From positions 9,425,607-9,489,606 of the forward strand of contig CM069448.1 of assembly GCA_035610835.1 (NCBI GenBank): a DNA stretch of 64,000 nt, read 5' to 3'. The position numbers and the translations under genes were made by a program. Numbering within the stretch: the first letter of the stretch is position 1; every line of letters begins with the position of its first letter. The notes beneath the pieces are model-generated. The model searched no databases and had not been told where the DNA came from. It was given only the letters and a program-made list of their open reading frames with translations. Of this stretch, positions 11,901 to 26,900 are shown in pieces. Origin of the DNA: Ophiura sarsii (taxonomy: Eukaryota; Echinodermata; Ophiuroidea; Amphilepidida; Ophiuridae).

Positions 11901-14900
11901 TTTACTATGAAAGCAGATTTTTGTTTGCAGATTTGCATTTTAGATCATAAATCATAAAGATCTTCTAAGTTACAGATTGATATGATTCCTAATGTCTTCA
12001 AAATCATGGTTTTAAGAGGTTGAAGAATAGATTGCGGTACATTCTATCTATTTTTCAAATTTTACTCTCAATTCACTCTAAAACCATGATTTTGAGGTAA
12101 TTAGGAATCGTGTTGCTCTGTTACTTGGAATATATTTATGATTTACGATCAGAAAAGTAAATCTGCAAGAAAATCTGCTTCCAATTTTTGTTCGAGGATT
12201 GAGGGCGTCCCCTGGAAAAGTTCACATAATATACCTTTAAGTGAATGAACATCTCAAGCAAATTGTGCCAGCATTATTTGACTGCAAGCTTGATCTTTAC
12301 AAACAGACCAATTATTATTCTGATTATTTAATCGTAATGTACTATTGATTTATTTTAAACAGTCTCAGTATCGCTATGTGACGCCACATTTCTTGCTGCT
12401 ACACTTAGATGAAAACATGAAGAATACACCGCAGGTTAAACGGAGCATGGTGGGAGTATTGAAGGAGACGGTGGCTATAGCAGCTGATGGAGCCGTGGGT
12501 AAGTATACTCTATTTGTCTTCCTCTGGACAGTGACGTAACATTACAGATGCAGCATTTACACACACGTATGTATCTTCCGTCTTTCTACGCTCATGTGTA
12601 TATGCCACGTTTATGTGCTGCAATTAGTAGAAGACGCAGTTACGTCACTGTCTCATGAAAAAAAATGTAATCAATATTTGAAGGCCCAAAAAGTAATATG
12701 TCCTGTTGTCCTTGGCTACCTCACCATAGATATGTAGCACTTTACAAAATAACCATGGATAGTTTGATAAAACAAGGTTAAACAAGTTGTAAATTAAATA
12801 TTGAAAAGAGTGAAATTCCTTGATCTCCGGTTTCTCATGGGTGGAGATGGGATTTTTCTATCATTTTTTCTCATGATAGCTTTATTACCACAAACCCCTG
12901 TAAGTAGGCGTGTGAGCGTGACCCAGGAGTAAGTGTCATGCACATGAGGTTCATGTCCCACATTGAATTTCCATATACCGTGTACACAAAGGTCGCTATG
13001 CGGGATTGCATCTAATGCATCTATTTCCTCCTTAATGTCACTATATTTGTCATAATTGTCATCAAAAAGGTTAAAAATTAGTATCTAGCTGCCGCCATTA
13101 TGGTATCTTGCCAAACACAAATTATGACAGTGTTTCTATTCTGTTTTCTATTTGTTTTCAGCGGCTACTTGAATCGTGAACACGTGACATGCACAGTACA
13201 AATAAATGTGTCGCGTGTGTTGTAAAACACACAGAAAAATACATCACCATAAAATAGTTCAATCAGTTCCAAATTGGCGAGAAATATTTGTTTTTTATAT
13301 ATCCGCACGCAAAAGTAATCCAAGCGTACAAGCGCGATTTTGGCATAAATGCAAGCGTCACGCATACAATGACACTGCGACATTGCGCACCATATTGCGC
13401 CATGCAAGAATTTTGCGCACGATGCTCTTCTGAATTCATTCGCTGCTGTAAACAGGTTTCGCCAATTTGGAACTGACTGAACTATAATGTTAAGGTCAAA
13501 ATTCTATACATTCATATTGTCTATACACTATACTTTACACTATATTTACTGCTCAGGTCCGTCTGTACTGGAGATCTTCAATTCCTTGCTGCGCCATCTT
13601 CGTTCCTCTGTTGACCAACGGCTATCAAACGAGGGCGCTCAAACCATGACAGCACAAAAACAATACAGCGATGAAATGCTGTTTGAGGAGGCCATCATTG
13701 ATACGATTGGTAAGTGGGATTATGTCTTGAAAAGAATTAGAAAGAGGAACAATGACCCTTAAATGGAATAACAACTGGGAGAAACAGTAACTTTTTCAAA
13801 AATTCATGTTTGAATAAGTTCATCAGGATTGATGGGAAGATGAAAAGGTTTGGATATTCTTTTAACAAATCCAATGATACTCACATTATCTATCAACATT
13901 TCACAACCGACTTTTCTGGTTGATTCTTCAGAAATTATGTTTTGGATCCGGAGTCACTTTCGCTGTTTCTAGAAGGTATCTGGATCAGCTGATCATATGC
14001 ATGACTAAATTGATAAGCCCATCATTGTTCATAGCGGTTTCATCTCTTTGTCTTCTAAAAATATCTGAGAAATACACTGGATGGATACGGGAATTCATTT
14101 GGATAAGAAGAATGTCTGTATTATATTGCAGGTATCAGATTTGGACTACAAAGTTGTTTTTATATTTAATTTTTTCTTCTTCAAACATGGTATAAATCAT
14201 TCTGGGACACCCTGTATATTTCTTTTCCAGGTGCATTTGCTAGTATCTTACCAGATTATCAGAAGATAGAGATCATGATGTTTATCATGGGTAAAGTACC
14301 ACTACCAAATAGAAGGAGTATTAGAGAAGAGGAAGACACTGGTAATATCTTAGTTATGAATGAGTGAGTATCAACTGGGGAGTATGGCTAAATATAGTGT
14401 GAGGTCATAGGTCACTTTATAAATAGTAATAGAGGTCAAAAATCAGCATAATTAATGTAAGTGTATCTTAGTGATGTGTGGCGCCATTAGAATATTGAAG
14501 TAAAGCCTCAATCAACACTGTTGATTATGAGGAGAAACACTTAGAAATAATAGGCATATACGACGGGTATTAAACAAATTATAAATATTTTAAACAAGTT
14601 CGCCGTCGAGGGTAGAAAAGAGACAATAATGGGAAAACGATCTCACCCGGGAATCGAACCCAGATCTGTTGCTTGCTTGGCAACTGCCTTATCCAATGGG
14701 CCACAAGACCTCGCATGGTAAAGCATCTGAAATTCAAACCTAAGCGATTTCGTTTCCCAGTCTCCTGCCACAAGTATTACCCGGAGTAGCTCGGGCCTAT
14801 ACAGGTGTAATAATCAAGTGCCGTCCTCCCTGTAGAGGGAAAATACATAGAAATAATAGGCATATACGACGGGTATTAAACAAATTATAAATATTTTAAA

Positions 14901-17900
14901 CAGGTTCGCCGTCGAGGGTGAACAATGTTGTTTTAGAGAGGTGTATAGAGAAACACTGTTGATTCAACAGTGTTTCTCCTCATAACCACTCCTTGATATG
15001 CTTGTAATGTGAAATCAGACAAGTGGAGAGGGTCCATGTCAAGAACTTCTACAAGCACATCAGCACAAAACAAATGCTTTTTAAGGAAAGTGCCTCTTAG
15101 TCAAGGGCACTTTTGGATGGTGTTTGTGGTTAAGATTTCAAAAGGTTTGTACTCATTTTTACTGAGATGGGATATAAAGGTTTGGAAAAGTGTACTTTAG
15201 ATCCCAGATTCTGGACTGTACTAGTATCGTCATCGTCCGATTCTGGAACACTCAGTATCGTTCGAAACTGGTACAAAGTCAGTGTTCCAGTAATGGCCAA
15301 TACTGGCACATAATTATGTACCAGTATCGTTCAGTACTGGGACAAATCTCACTGTTATCATCAGGGAGAGTATATAATGGGAGGGAAATTCGAATCACAA
15401 AACTGAAGCCTCCTATGTATGGGCATATGGGCGTGGGTACGCGAAATGTGACTCGTAAAATGAGGGCGCAATCTTGACAACCCTATGATTGACAGCACGA
15501 AAGTCCTCATAAGGCACATGAGACGTGCGAGGTGACTCGTAAAATGGTGGCGCTAGCACACTAGAGGCTTCAATTTCGGCAATGGGAGTCTGTGTACAGT
15601 GGCACCAGCCTGGTATCATGTGTACCAGTATCGACTGATACCGGAACATGAAGACGTTCCAGTATCGCTTGATACTGGAACACAATTCGGTGTTCCATCG
15701 ACCGATACTGGAACAGTAAAATCATAACAGTATCGACCGATACTGGCAACTTTTGTGTTCCAGTATTGAACGATACTGGGACCTAAAGTATACTTTTTCC
15801 AAAAGTTTAATAATATCCACTTTGTGATTGTTTTACAGAGAAGGAGACATCCTGCTACAGAACAGACTGCTTAAAAGTTTACTAGAAGTAGCAATTCAGT
15901 TTAGAACAGTATCTATGGCAACAACATTCCCAGCATCTTTCTTGCAGCCACTGCTTAATATGTCAGTGGTGCCGAGTCCAGGTAACGCTTACAAATAAAT
16001 ACACAGTTGAAGGAATGAAACCATCAACAGCCTCATTTGACATGGGCTTAGATTGTGAGAAACCTCCATAGGCAAATATGCCAGCTGAAGATATTGCGAC
16101 TTGTTTAACTATTTTTGGCTCAATTCTATAGTTTACTTTTTACAAATTGTATGTTTTGCAAATGATGTTCCTTATTATACTATTATAAGGATAATGACTT
16201 CGTATCAGTTGGTTAGAGGTAGCTGTAAAGAATCAAAACATTTTCACTGGAACTAAGGAATCGCACAAGTGGCGTAGCCTTACTTCCCTCACATCGTGTA
16301 ACTACTGCTTTGTGCAAATATGCTGTGCGTTTGTGACATTACACAAGCTTGTTTTTGTTGATCAAACTTGGTACATTATATGCAGGGTAACTAATGTTTA
16401 CGCTGCGGAACTTGGTTCTCTATTAGTGACCTGTGCTTATATGTGCATAGCAGTAAAGGACAGCATTTGATTGGGACGTACTTATCACATATATCCAGGA
16501 GGTTTGGAATCCTAAAAAGCATGAGTAAGGTAATTCAGCTAATAGTTTTAGGATGTTATTCATGTACAGGGTGTATCAAAAAAATAGAACTCTCTTTCAG
16601 CATGGATTTAATCCTTATTAAAACCACTGAACCATGACCAATTTGATTACATTGTAAAGTGCAACTAATAAAGTTAAAAATCCTGAAAAGATGAGAAAGA
16701 TCCATCATCAATTAAGGAAAGTGAGACAAATTAGGCAAGTCAACCCATTTTGTAGTATGTACAATGGTAATTCACACAGTAAAGGTAGAGTAACATGATT
16801 TATGTGAAAGTGCAAGATTACATGACTGTGATATCAGAATATCATTCAGTGAACAAATGTCATTAATGGGGTTTGTGATTCTAATGCTATAGCATATGCA
16901 CTCACGCAATCAAAGATAAATCCTGGTATCGGCGCATAAATACTGTGCCCCTCATTGGAATATGCCTGGCTTTATGGTTGTTCTACTTGTGTGACAATCT
17001 TACTGTATAGCTGTGAATCCTGGGTAATATCTCAAGATATGGAATGCAAAATGAATGCCTTCGCTACCTCTTGCTACAGGTTAATGCTTTACATCAAACG
17101 CATGGATCATGTCCCAAACACCGCCATTTATGACATGATCGAGACAGAGCCTCTTACCCACCGAATATAGAGCCACCAGATGAGATTTCTTGGACATATT
17201 CTCTCTCTCCCTGAAGAGCCTGTTAAAAAGTATGCCACCTATGTACCAACCATGCCGAAGGATACCTGGTCGTCCATGCACATCATATTTGACCTATATA
17301 CAATGCTTACTAGGGGACACTGAAAGCATGATCCAAGAACGACAGATAGTCACTCTTGCTCAAGACCGTCGCACATGAAAGAAACTTGTGGTCGCCTGCT
17401 CTGCAGCCGAAGGATGATGATTATGATAGCCGGAATTGTGAATGGCTTGAGTGAAAAGTAGATTAAGTGTGTAATCAAATATCCTTAACTTATGGTAACA
17501 ACATCCTTATTTCAGAGATACGACTTGTCGTCCAGGAGATCTTGCACACCCTACTGGATCGTCATGGCAACCTAGATAAGCTTTATCGTAACTGTGAGAT
17601 CGCTAAGGATATTACAGAGATAGGATTGACGGTGGAAAAGGCATCCAGACAGGACATCCTATTTATGAAAAAGGTTAGTTATAATCCATATTCTGTGTTC
17701 ACTTTGAGGCCACATGATGCACAATTAACCCTGCTGAAGAAATTCATTCAGGAGACAAATAACGAAAACGGCATTTAAAACAAATTGTTCTTCTCTGTAA
17801 AACAATTATTTCATGAAATTTCTTCAGTGACCCATGCTTTGAATCCTTAAGGAGCGATTTTTTTTCTATTTTTTAAAAAATTTTGGTGTCATTATGGGAA

Positions 17901-20900
17901 AAACTATCCATATCCTTTCATAGGCAGTCATGTCAGTGTAGTGGCATCAAATGGATTTACATGTATCAACCCTCTTTCTTTGTATGGATATATGAATTTA
18001 TAGAATGTTTGGTCTAATTTCAGCCATGTGATAATTTCATCATTAGGCAAGATAATAACAGGTTTGTTTCCTGTAGGCAGGCTGTTTCTCTGTAGTTGTG
18101 AGTTAGTCATAATTCTGCTTCAAGACATATACATAGTTCAACAAAAATAAGTTCCCCTTTAGATTATGCCTGATATTTTTAAAATGAGTTACTCCATCGA
18201 AACTAGTTTTGGCCAGTTATATTTGTAAGTTCCAAATTTGTGAAGTCTCTGAACTTCCCTAAATTTAAAATCGGTGAATCTGACATAGAAATCGCCAGTA
18301 CAGCTAGAAATCTTGGTGTTATTATTGACAAGTCCCTGGAAATAAAAGGTCATGTCTCGAACATTGTTCGTGCGGCTTCTTTTGCCATTTACAAGATCGG
18401 AAAGCTCATCAGATATCTTGATCGCTAGTAAACTGAGCGACTTGTCCACGCCTTTGTGTCATCGAGACTTGACAGCTGCAATAGCCTTTTGTATGGTCTA
18501 CCTGAATACCAAATTGCAAAGTTACAACAAGTGCAAAATTCTGCTGCCCGACTTGTGTCACGGTGCTCAAGGCGTGACCATATGAAGCCGATTCTTTGTG
18601 AGCTTCACTGGCTCCCTGTTCAGCAACACTTACAATACAAGATAGCTCTGCTCACATTCAAGGCATTAAACAATATGGCACCAGCATATATCACCGAACT
18701 CCTAAATAAATACACTCCCGGGAGAACCCTTTGCGTTTCTACTCAAAATCTTTTTCGCATCCCGGCAACAGGAAACACAACATTTTACAGTAATAGAACC
18801 TTTGCGATTATAGCACCAAAGATTTGAAACAGTTTACCATCATATATTCGCTCAATGTCATCTCTTGGCCAATTTAAAAAGTGTCTTAAGACTCATATCT
18901 TTAAGTCCACACATAGTGTCTGATTGTCTAGTATATACAGTCATCACAATAAGTAACTGACCAGGTAATAAATGTGCTGATAACTCTAAAAGTATAACTC
19001 CTACATAAACATATTAAATTATAAACATGTTGAGATATTTCTCTTCTTGAATTTGAGATATTACACGCTAAGAATGGCTGATTATTAAGGAAGTTACAAT
19101 CCTAAATGTACTGTCAAGTCTGATTTTCATTTTCACATTTTCATTTTCAACACGGGGACTCAGACCGGCAAATTATTGATTACTGGTAGTGGTAGTGCCA
19201 ATTCACCCGTCGATAGCCTGGTTGTTGGATAGTCGGCCGGTGGCATTGTTACGGTTAATCAATACGGCACACACGCTTTACCTGTCGTACTCTCCCCGTG
19301 TTGAAAAGAAAATGTTAAAATGAAAATCAGACTTGCCCTAACGTTTGGGATCGTAACTTCCTCATTAATCAACCATTCTTAGCGTGTAATATCTCAAGTT
19401 CAAGAAGGGAAATTTCTCAACAACTTTATAATTAAATATGTTTGTGTAGGAGTTATACTTTTAGAGTTATCAGCATGTTTATTACCTGGTCAGTTACTTA
19501 TTGTGATGACTGTATTGTCAACTATTGTGCAGGCCCTCTGTATTTTTGATACGCAGTTCCTGTATGTCTCTCATATTTGTTTGTTTGTATTTTATGTATT
19601 GTACTTTTCTCTTTGTATTTAAGAGCTTTGAGAACTTGTTGTAAGGAGCTATATAAGTATTTTGTATTTTTTTGTTTTGTTTTGTATTACATAGCCCAAG
19701 TTTCATACTTGTAAGATGTATAAAGTAAGGGTCTGGCAAAGTGAAAAATTGATAATTGAACAAAAATATCTTGATTTAAGAAATTCGTGAATATGAGTGA
19801 AAAACTTAAAAAACATGATTTTACCTATGCTTTTTCAACCATGTAAGATAAAAGTATACTGATTTCAAATAATGTTTTCGTTGAATATGGCAGATAATTC
19901 TGATTAGAATTCTGATCAATATAAAACTTTCCTTGAAGTTTCAGCTTTCAAATGCAATTACCTATTTACCTTTTCAGTTACAGATAAAATAAGCATTGGC
20001 ATTTAAAGGTGTATGTTCCGATCACTTTATTTGGGCTATGAACTTTTTTTTATCAAGATATTTTGATATCAGAAGAATCCCCATATTTTTCTCATTATGT
20101 CTGTAAAATCTTAGGGGCCAGAAATGTTCCATTTAGTAATTATAGGCTAAAATGTGGTGAATTACTGCCAAAGGTGGTTAACCACCAACCAGTTTGTGTA
20201 CTACTCAATGGGATAATATTTTGTGACCTTGTGTTTCTAAAAATAGAACCATTGGAGTTATGCAACTCAAACTTTGGAATGGGACCATTTTAAGGATAAC
20301 CTTTCATGTAAAATAGAAGACATCAAGTTGAAAATCGGGCCAGAAATCAGAACATCTACCTTTAAGAAAATTAACTAACAATTTCCTATTGCGCTCATTT
20401 TTTCAAAAAAGAGCTCGATCAGAATTATCGGCCATATTCAACGTAAACCTTATTTGAAATCAGTTTACTTTCATCTTAATACATGGTTGCAAAAGTATAG
20501 GTAAAATCATGTTTTTAAGTGTTTTCACTAATTTTCATGTATTTCCTATAAATATTGATATTTTTGTTTCATTGTCAAATTTTCATATTGCTGGACCTTT
20601 ACTTCATATATAGTGTAATTATGAGACTTGTGCTATATAACAGATTTAAACTATGGCCTAATCACTTGACTTGTCTGTTCGGGAAGTTTATGGCCTACAC
20701 TGTACAGGAAATAAACTTGTTTGTTTAGACTTACACCTCATAAATATTCACAAACCAATCATGCAAATGTATGGGCTAATGTGGATTGTGGTTCCCTACA
20801 CTGTTTCAGTTGGGACTGGTTTTGTATTGTATAAAATACTACATGGGTTCTATCTGAGTAATAGGGCACACTACTTTCCCTTGGCACTGCTTACGAATCT

Positions 20901-23900
20901 ATCAACGCTCTCCCTTCAGGTTCAGGGTGATAGGCTCGTATGCCAGTACCTATGGAAAATAGTTTGCCCCATGTATTATAAGTAAACTTTAGAGATAATA
21001 TGATTTGAAGTTAATGAAATTTAATAATTTCTTTTCAATCACTACAGAATGGTGCTGACATTCAGTGGCATATTTATGAAAATCTAACACGCCCTCAGAA
21101 CACAGTGGATAACTTTGTGGCTATTTACTGCACACTTGCTCTACTTGTGGTAGAATTGGGTATAGATGACATACTGGTGGACCTTATACGATTGTCACTG
21201 GCCTTACAGGTAAATATTTATGGATAACTATGTGGTTATACTGCACACTTGCTCTACTTGTGGTAGAATTGGGTATAGATGACATACTGGTGGACCTTAT
21301 ACGATTGCCACTGGCCTTACAGGTAAATATTTATGGATAACTTTGTGGCTATTTACTGCACACTTGCTCTACTTGTGGTAGAATTGGGTATAGATGACAT
21401 ACTGGTAGACCTTATACGGTTGTCACTGGCCTTACAGGTAAATATTTATGGATAACTATGTGGTTATATACTGCACACTGTTTTATACTTTATTCATTTG
21501 TGCAGTGTCATCAGAGCCTTTTCTAGTGATTGATGCAGAATTTAAGCACAATTGCCGAGATTCGTTTTTGAAGCACATACCATCTAGCACGCAATAATAG
21601 GGCTATCATGGAATGCACTCTCTGACGACAGGGTACAAATGAATGAAGTGTACTAGTAGTGGAACTGGGTATATAACTTCATCTATGAACTAATGAAGAT
21701 GTACCGTGCGCTTTCAAAAGAAGAAACAATAACATATGCATATTCCGGACGGCATGCTTTATAATGCGTGGGACTCCAGAAATAAAAAAATCAATCAATC
21801 ATGGGGGTCAGAATATTTCTGATATAAAGGGTGTATTTGTATAAAGCGTGGAGATAAAATAAAAAGGGTGGAGAATAATTTCTCAGCGATCGTCAAAATA
21901 ATCAAAATACCGACCTTGTCGGCTCGCTAGCACTAGTAATATCATAAATATGTATCCGATATCGGGTCCGATATACTTCGAAATTAAAAAGTCACCATCT
22001 TTAAATTGACAGATTGAGTTTGTTGTTATATAGGGCCATCTATTGTTGAAATCGTGACATTTTTTCAAAATGGAAATTCGCCGCGAGCTTACGAAAGTGT
22101 CGTACACGGCGAAAGATCACATTTTAGCGAGCATAAGAGCACCAAAAATGCACTGATTTGATGAAATAAATCCATTTCAAATGAATCTCCTCCATAAATT
22201 TGTTTTAAATAATCTTGATTTAGCCGACAAGGTGTTTTTTAAAGTAAGCTTATTTGTTTTAATTTGTTTTGTTTTTGTTTTTTTGATGAATAATTTCGGG
22301 AATCCTTGGACCTGCCCGAAAAACAAAACGGTACCCGGGATTACGAATTCCCGAAAATCCCAGCCCTATAGCAGACAGACGGGTAAATAAAACATTACAA
22401 GCAGAAGAGATATCAAACACTTAAAACTATCAAACAATTGCATGTTAAGCAAGAATTCTTTGGCTATGTTTCTGTCACTTTGTCCTTTCTTCCAATGAGT
22501 GCCTTTTCAAATTTGAATGTACAAAACGATCAAAATGTCCCCTTTTCGGTATAAAGGGTGGGGGTTGAACATTCCCAAATAAAACGGGTAGCTCTGTAAA
22601 AAGGGTGGGGCAAAAATAAAAACGGTGGGGGTCTGACCCCTGTCCGGACAGTGATATGAAAATCGATCAAGACCACAAGTCACAAAATTATCTGCATGTA
22701 TGTAATAAATTTTGACGTAAGATATATCTTCAAGATTTTTTAGAAAGAAAGAAATATACTATTCCTGATGTATTAGTCCTGTCCTGCCCTGTCCTGCAGG
22801 TTGTTGGTCAGGGCTAATTATCTGAATAGCTATATACAGAATACTTGCTGCTAGTGATAGAATCGGGTGTAGATAATACATTGATAGGCCTTATAAGATT
22901 GTTACTAGCATTGCAAGTAGTAAGCGAATCATTTTAAAACAATTCAGTTGGAAATCTAAGAATCAAGAGATTTTTTTATTTAAAAAGAACAACAAAAAAT
23001 GAAAATGTTTTCATCTTATCCATTAATTTGTAGGATTTGGCTTGTGACTCAGATTCCAAGCTTCCATCCGCCCATCGATGCGCCATACATGCCACGGTAG
23101 GGAGGTACTTCAATCTGATTGGTCAACTCACTGCAATACCAGCTCTGTGTCAGCATGTGTGGACGGTAAGAGACAGCACAGTTTAACATAAGTTTGTTGC
23201 TTTATGCTGATGTTCCTGTTGTATTATTGCAGGTGTTATTTTGAATCTTTAACCTACCCTCCTCAAGCCTTCACCTGTATTCACCTCCCTTCAGGAAAAA
23301 TAGGTCCTGCAATTATCGGGGTGAAGATTCACCTCAGTGTTTGTTCTATAGTTATATATGGGAGAAGTTGAAATATAGGTGAAGATTCACCATAGATTGA
23401 CCATTCCAAAATATAAATTAGTTCAAGATTCACCGCTTCAAACAAAATTCTTTCCAACCAACGCAATAATCTGATAATGGCCAATTCCACCGTTACGGAC
23501 GTTACAGATACATGCAACTTGCAACTTTTAATTGAATAGCACATCTGTTTGCTGATAAGATAACTCTTTATTTCTTAGTATGCTAGTAGTAAACACTCTA
23601 ATGTTCAATATAATGAAGCAATTTTGTTTTAGCTTTCTTAGTTAATTAGCAACAAAAATTAGAAACGAGCGTTACGGACGTTACCTTGAAATGAAGTGCC
23701 TTTTTGACTATGGTACATATCCTTAAATCTCTGTTCAGTTCCCTGTGTTATTTTTTTCTGTCAACTATATTGAGCAAGCCCTGACTCCATTCTATGTTAA
23801 CATGAAAAGCAAGTTTGAAATTAGTACTCCCGTATCGTCCAACACTGTTGATTTAGTGTTACGGACGTTACATTTTGAAGCGTTACGGACGTTACATTTT

Positions 23901-26900
23901 GAAGCGTTACGGACGTTACAGGTATTAAAATCAATAATAAAACAAGATTTATAATATCAAAATGGGACATTTTTTCCCTTATTTGTCATAAAATCCATGT
24001 GTTTTTCTTGTGTTACTTTGATGTTAGGGACCGTTCATTATTTATGGTGGAGGGGGGGGGGGGGGGTAAACTATGGGGGGGGGGGGGTCATGTAACTTTC
24101 ATATGTTAACATAGGGGGGGGGTTATGTAACTTTTTATTCTTGAACAGGGGGGGGGGGGCTTCGCGCATATTTTCTTAAAACCTATCGACTTCAAAAACT
24201 TTATTATCAGACGACTTCTGGACAGCAAATCGACGATATGGTGGAAAAAAACATCTATATAATCATCAACGGTCGAGACATTAGAGCCACAGGGTGTATA
24301 ATGTTACAAAATCCAATTTCAGGGTGCACTACACTAAATGGGGTATCCCCTACCCTTAAGGACGGTGTTTAAAGCTAGAATCGGAAAGTATGCATCACAA
24401 TATCCTCAATTTAAAAAGACTTGACAGTAATACAATTGCGTAAATGCCTATGATTTTTGATTAATTGTGATTAGTGGGACATCACCTACATGCACTCTGA
24501 CTATAAACTGTGAATATCATCTAGGTAAATGTTGAGAGATCTTTCAAATAAAATGTTGTACTTTTTACTGGAAACATTGGCGATTACGGCGACATTTCCA
24601 AGCTCGTCAGAGAGGAAGTCAACTCCATAGGCATAATTTGGAAAATCGAGCAGGTCAACCTACCTATTTTTTTCACTTTTTGGTGGGGAAATGTGATAAT
24701 CTTTAAGAAAAAATTACTCTATAGGGTCCAATTTCGTAATTTAGTGGTCTAAAACAGAGTTTTATATCGTTGTTTTTGTACATATCCCTATGGAGCTCTA
24801 TTTAGTGGTGTGACCCCTTCATGATTTAAAAATGTGATTTGTTGCATGCTTTTCACCTCATTTCTGCTTTGCACCAATGCTCACAAAAGTAGAACGTTTC
24901 ACTGGATTATACGTTTCTGCTCAGAATGTTCTAACTTGTTCGGGTTATAAAGACTCACAAAACCATCCAAAATGTTCTAATGCCATTACTAATTTCACAC
25001 AATAAAAAGAAGGGGCATCATAAAATTATTGGCTGTTCAGATAGGGCACAACATTTTTTTGACAACGTAGGTTATGCATGAACAAAATTCCAAAGTTAAA
25101 GACAGCCCCTTAAGTATGTGACAAGTTGATTTTTTTCGGGGAGGGGGGGGGGGGGGGGCGGGGGGGTTGGGGGTTGTGTATAAAGCTACTGGTTAGCAGG
25201 GGGGTCATGTAATTTTCAGTTTCAGCTGTAGTGGGGGGGGTAGGTAATTTTAACATACGAGTCTCGAATTTGTCCCCCCCCCCCTCCACCATAAATAATG
25301 AACGGTCCCTTAGCTGGTTAAAGTTGTAAAATAATGGAAGGGGTAGTCTGAAAACATCTATTTATGTTTTATGGCATATTTACTACAGAGTATGCTAATT
25401 TTTTTCATTCACACAAAGCTTGTTTGTGTTTTAGGTATCTATATTAAAGGTTATTAACACTACCCACTTTCACACTATCAAGTATATCTCTACCACTGAA
25501 AATGGAAAAAATGTAATTTTTCTTATGAAAAACACTTGTTTTTTGTCACTTTAGAGGGCAAAAGTTTTCATACACAAAAGATGTAACTGTCACAGAACTG
25601 TTTAACATATTTTAAACAATGCTTATCAGAAACTACTCTGGAAGTTTCAAGTTCATAGCATAATATGTGGCAAGACAACACAGTATCAAAGAATTACATA
25701 GTGTTACACTCCTGACTTGTCAACTTTGCAAATGTCAACAGTACTTTTTCCTCAATTGGGCTACACTGACTATGTAGCAGTGCACAAGTCTAAACCATTG
25801 TTGAAGAAAATGTGGTCCAATTTGTCAAATTAGACGACATTTTTGACAAATTAATATTATCAGTGTTACAGCTCACAAAGGTGTGTCATTTAGAAGCTCT
25901 TCAAAGCCTTGAGTAAACGCTGTAACGTCCGTAACGATTTATGTAACGTCCGTAACGATTTATGTAATGTCCGTAACGCTTGTTAAGGTATTTCTAATTA
26001 TAGATTTATTTATTTTTTTGCTCAGTGATTGAACCCATCACAAACTAACAGTGAATGTGTGATGTTATTAAAATCAGCCAATTAGTTTTCTCCCAGAGGA
26101 AAAAAAAGATAAAAAATAGTACGGACGTTACGCGATCCAATGGAAAAAATGAACGTAAAAATGATAACTCGCATTGCGCCTTTCGCAAGTGATATCACTT
26201 TTTTGCTTTTTACTTTCATTGGAAGCTTTATTTAGAATAACTAAATCACAAATAGCATTTAAAAAGCAATACTTTATATTACAAAAATAATACACTTTCT
26301 TAACTAGCTTTTTTCAAGCCAAATTAAAAAAGCATTATCCTTTTTGCGCACCTATTTTCAAACGATGATGTAATGACCAAAACGAACAAATTGAGGTGAG
26401 ATCATATCAGACTTGATAAATAGAGATATACCCCTTACCAACAATAGAGGAGAAAAACTTGTAAAACCAATTTGAAATTTTGGCTGTTTTTCACATTTGG
26501 CATGGAATTGGCCTAATACTATAGGATTGTTGTTTTATTTTATTTTTTATTTTTTATTTTAAATGTTATGATATTTCTATTTTAAATATCATGTATTGGT
26601 TATAAATAATAGCTAAATGTATATTATATTCCTTTTTATCCCCCTGGTTTGTAAAACCAGAAGGGGATTTTGTTATCATGTCAATGTCCGTCCGTGCGTG
26701 CGGGGGAGGGGGGGCGGGTGTGCCTTTTGGTTAGCCTTTTTAGTTAGACTTTCCCCGAATGCTGTATCTTTTGAACGGATGGACGGATTGACTTCAAACC
26801 TTCAGCGATAGGTAGGCCATGGTCAAAAGCTGTGGCTGCTTTTTGGGGGTCTAATTTGCAAAGTTCATCTGAGGTCAAAGGTCATCCAGAGGTCCAATCG

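Noticed and set aside
14640..14715. Functional tRNA gene on the minus strand
   Set aside because: A and B boxes and T-arm are good, but the acceptor stem does not pair, T33 is missing, and it lies in a repeat with flanking duplications.
20671..20985. 104-codon open frame before exon 13
   Set aside because: No recognisable motif, in AT-rich intron sequence next to a foldback element.
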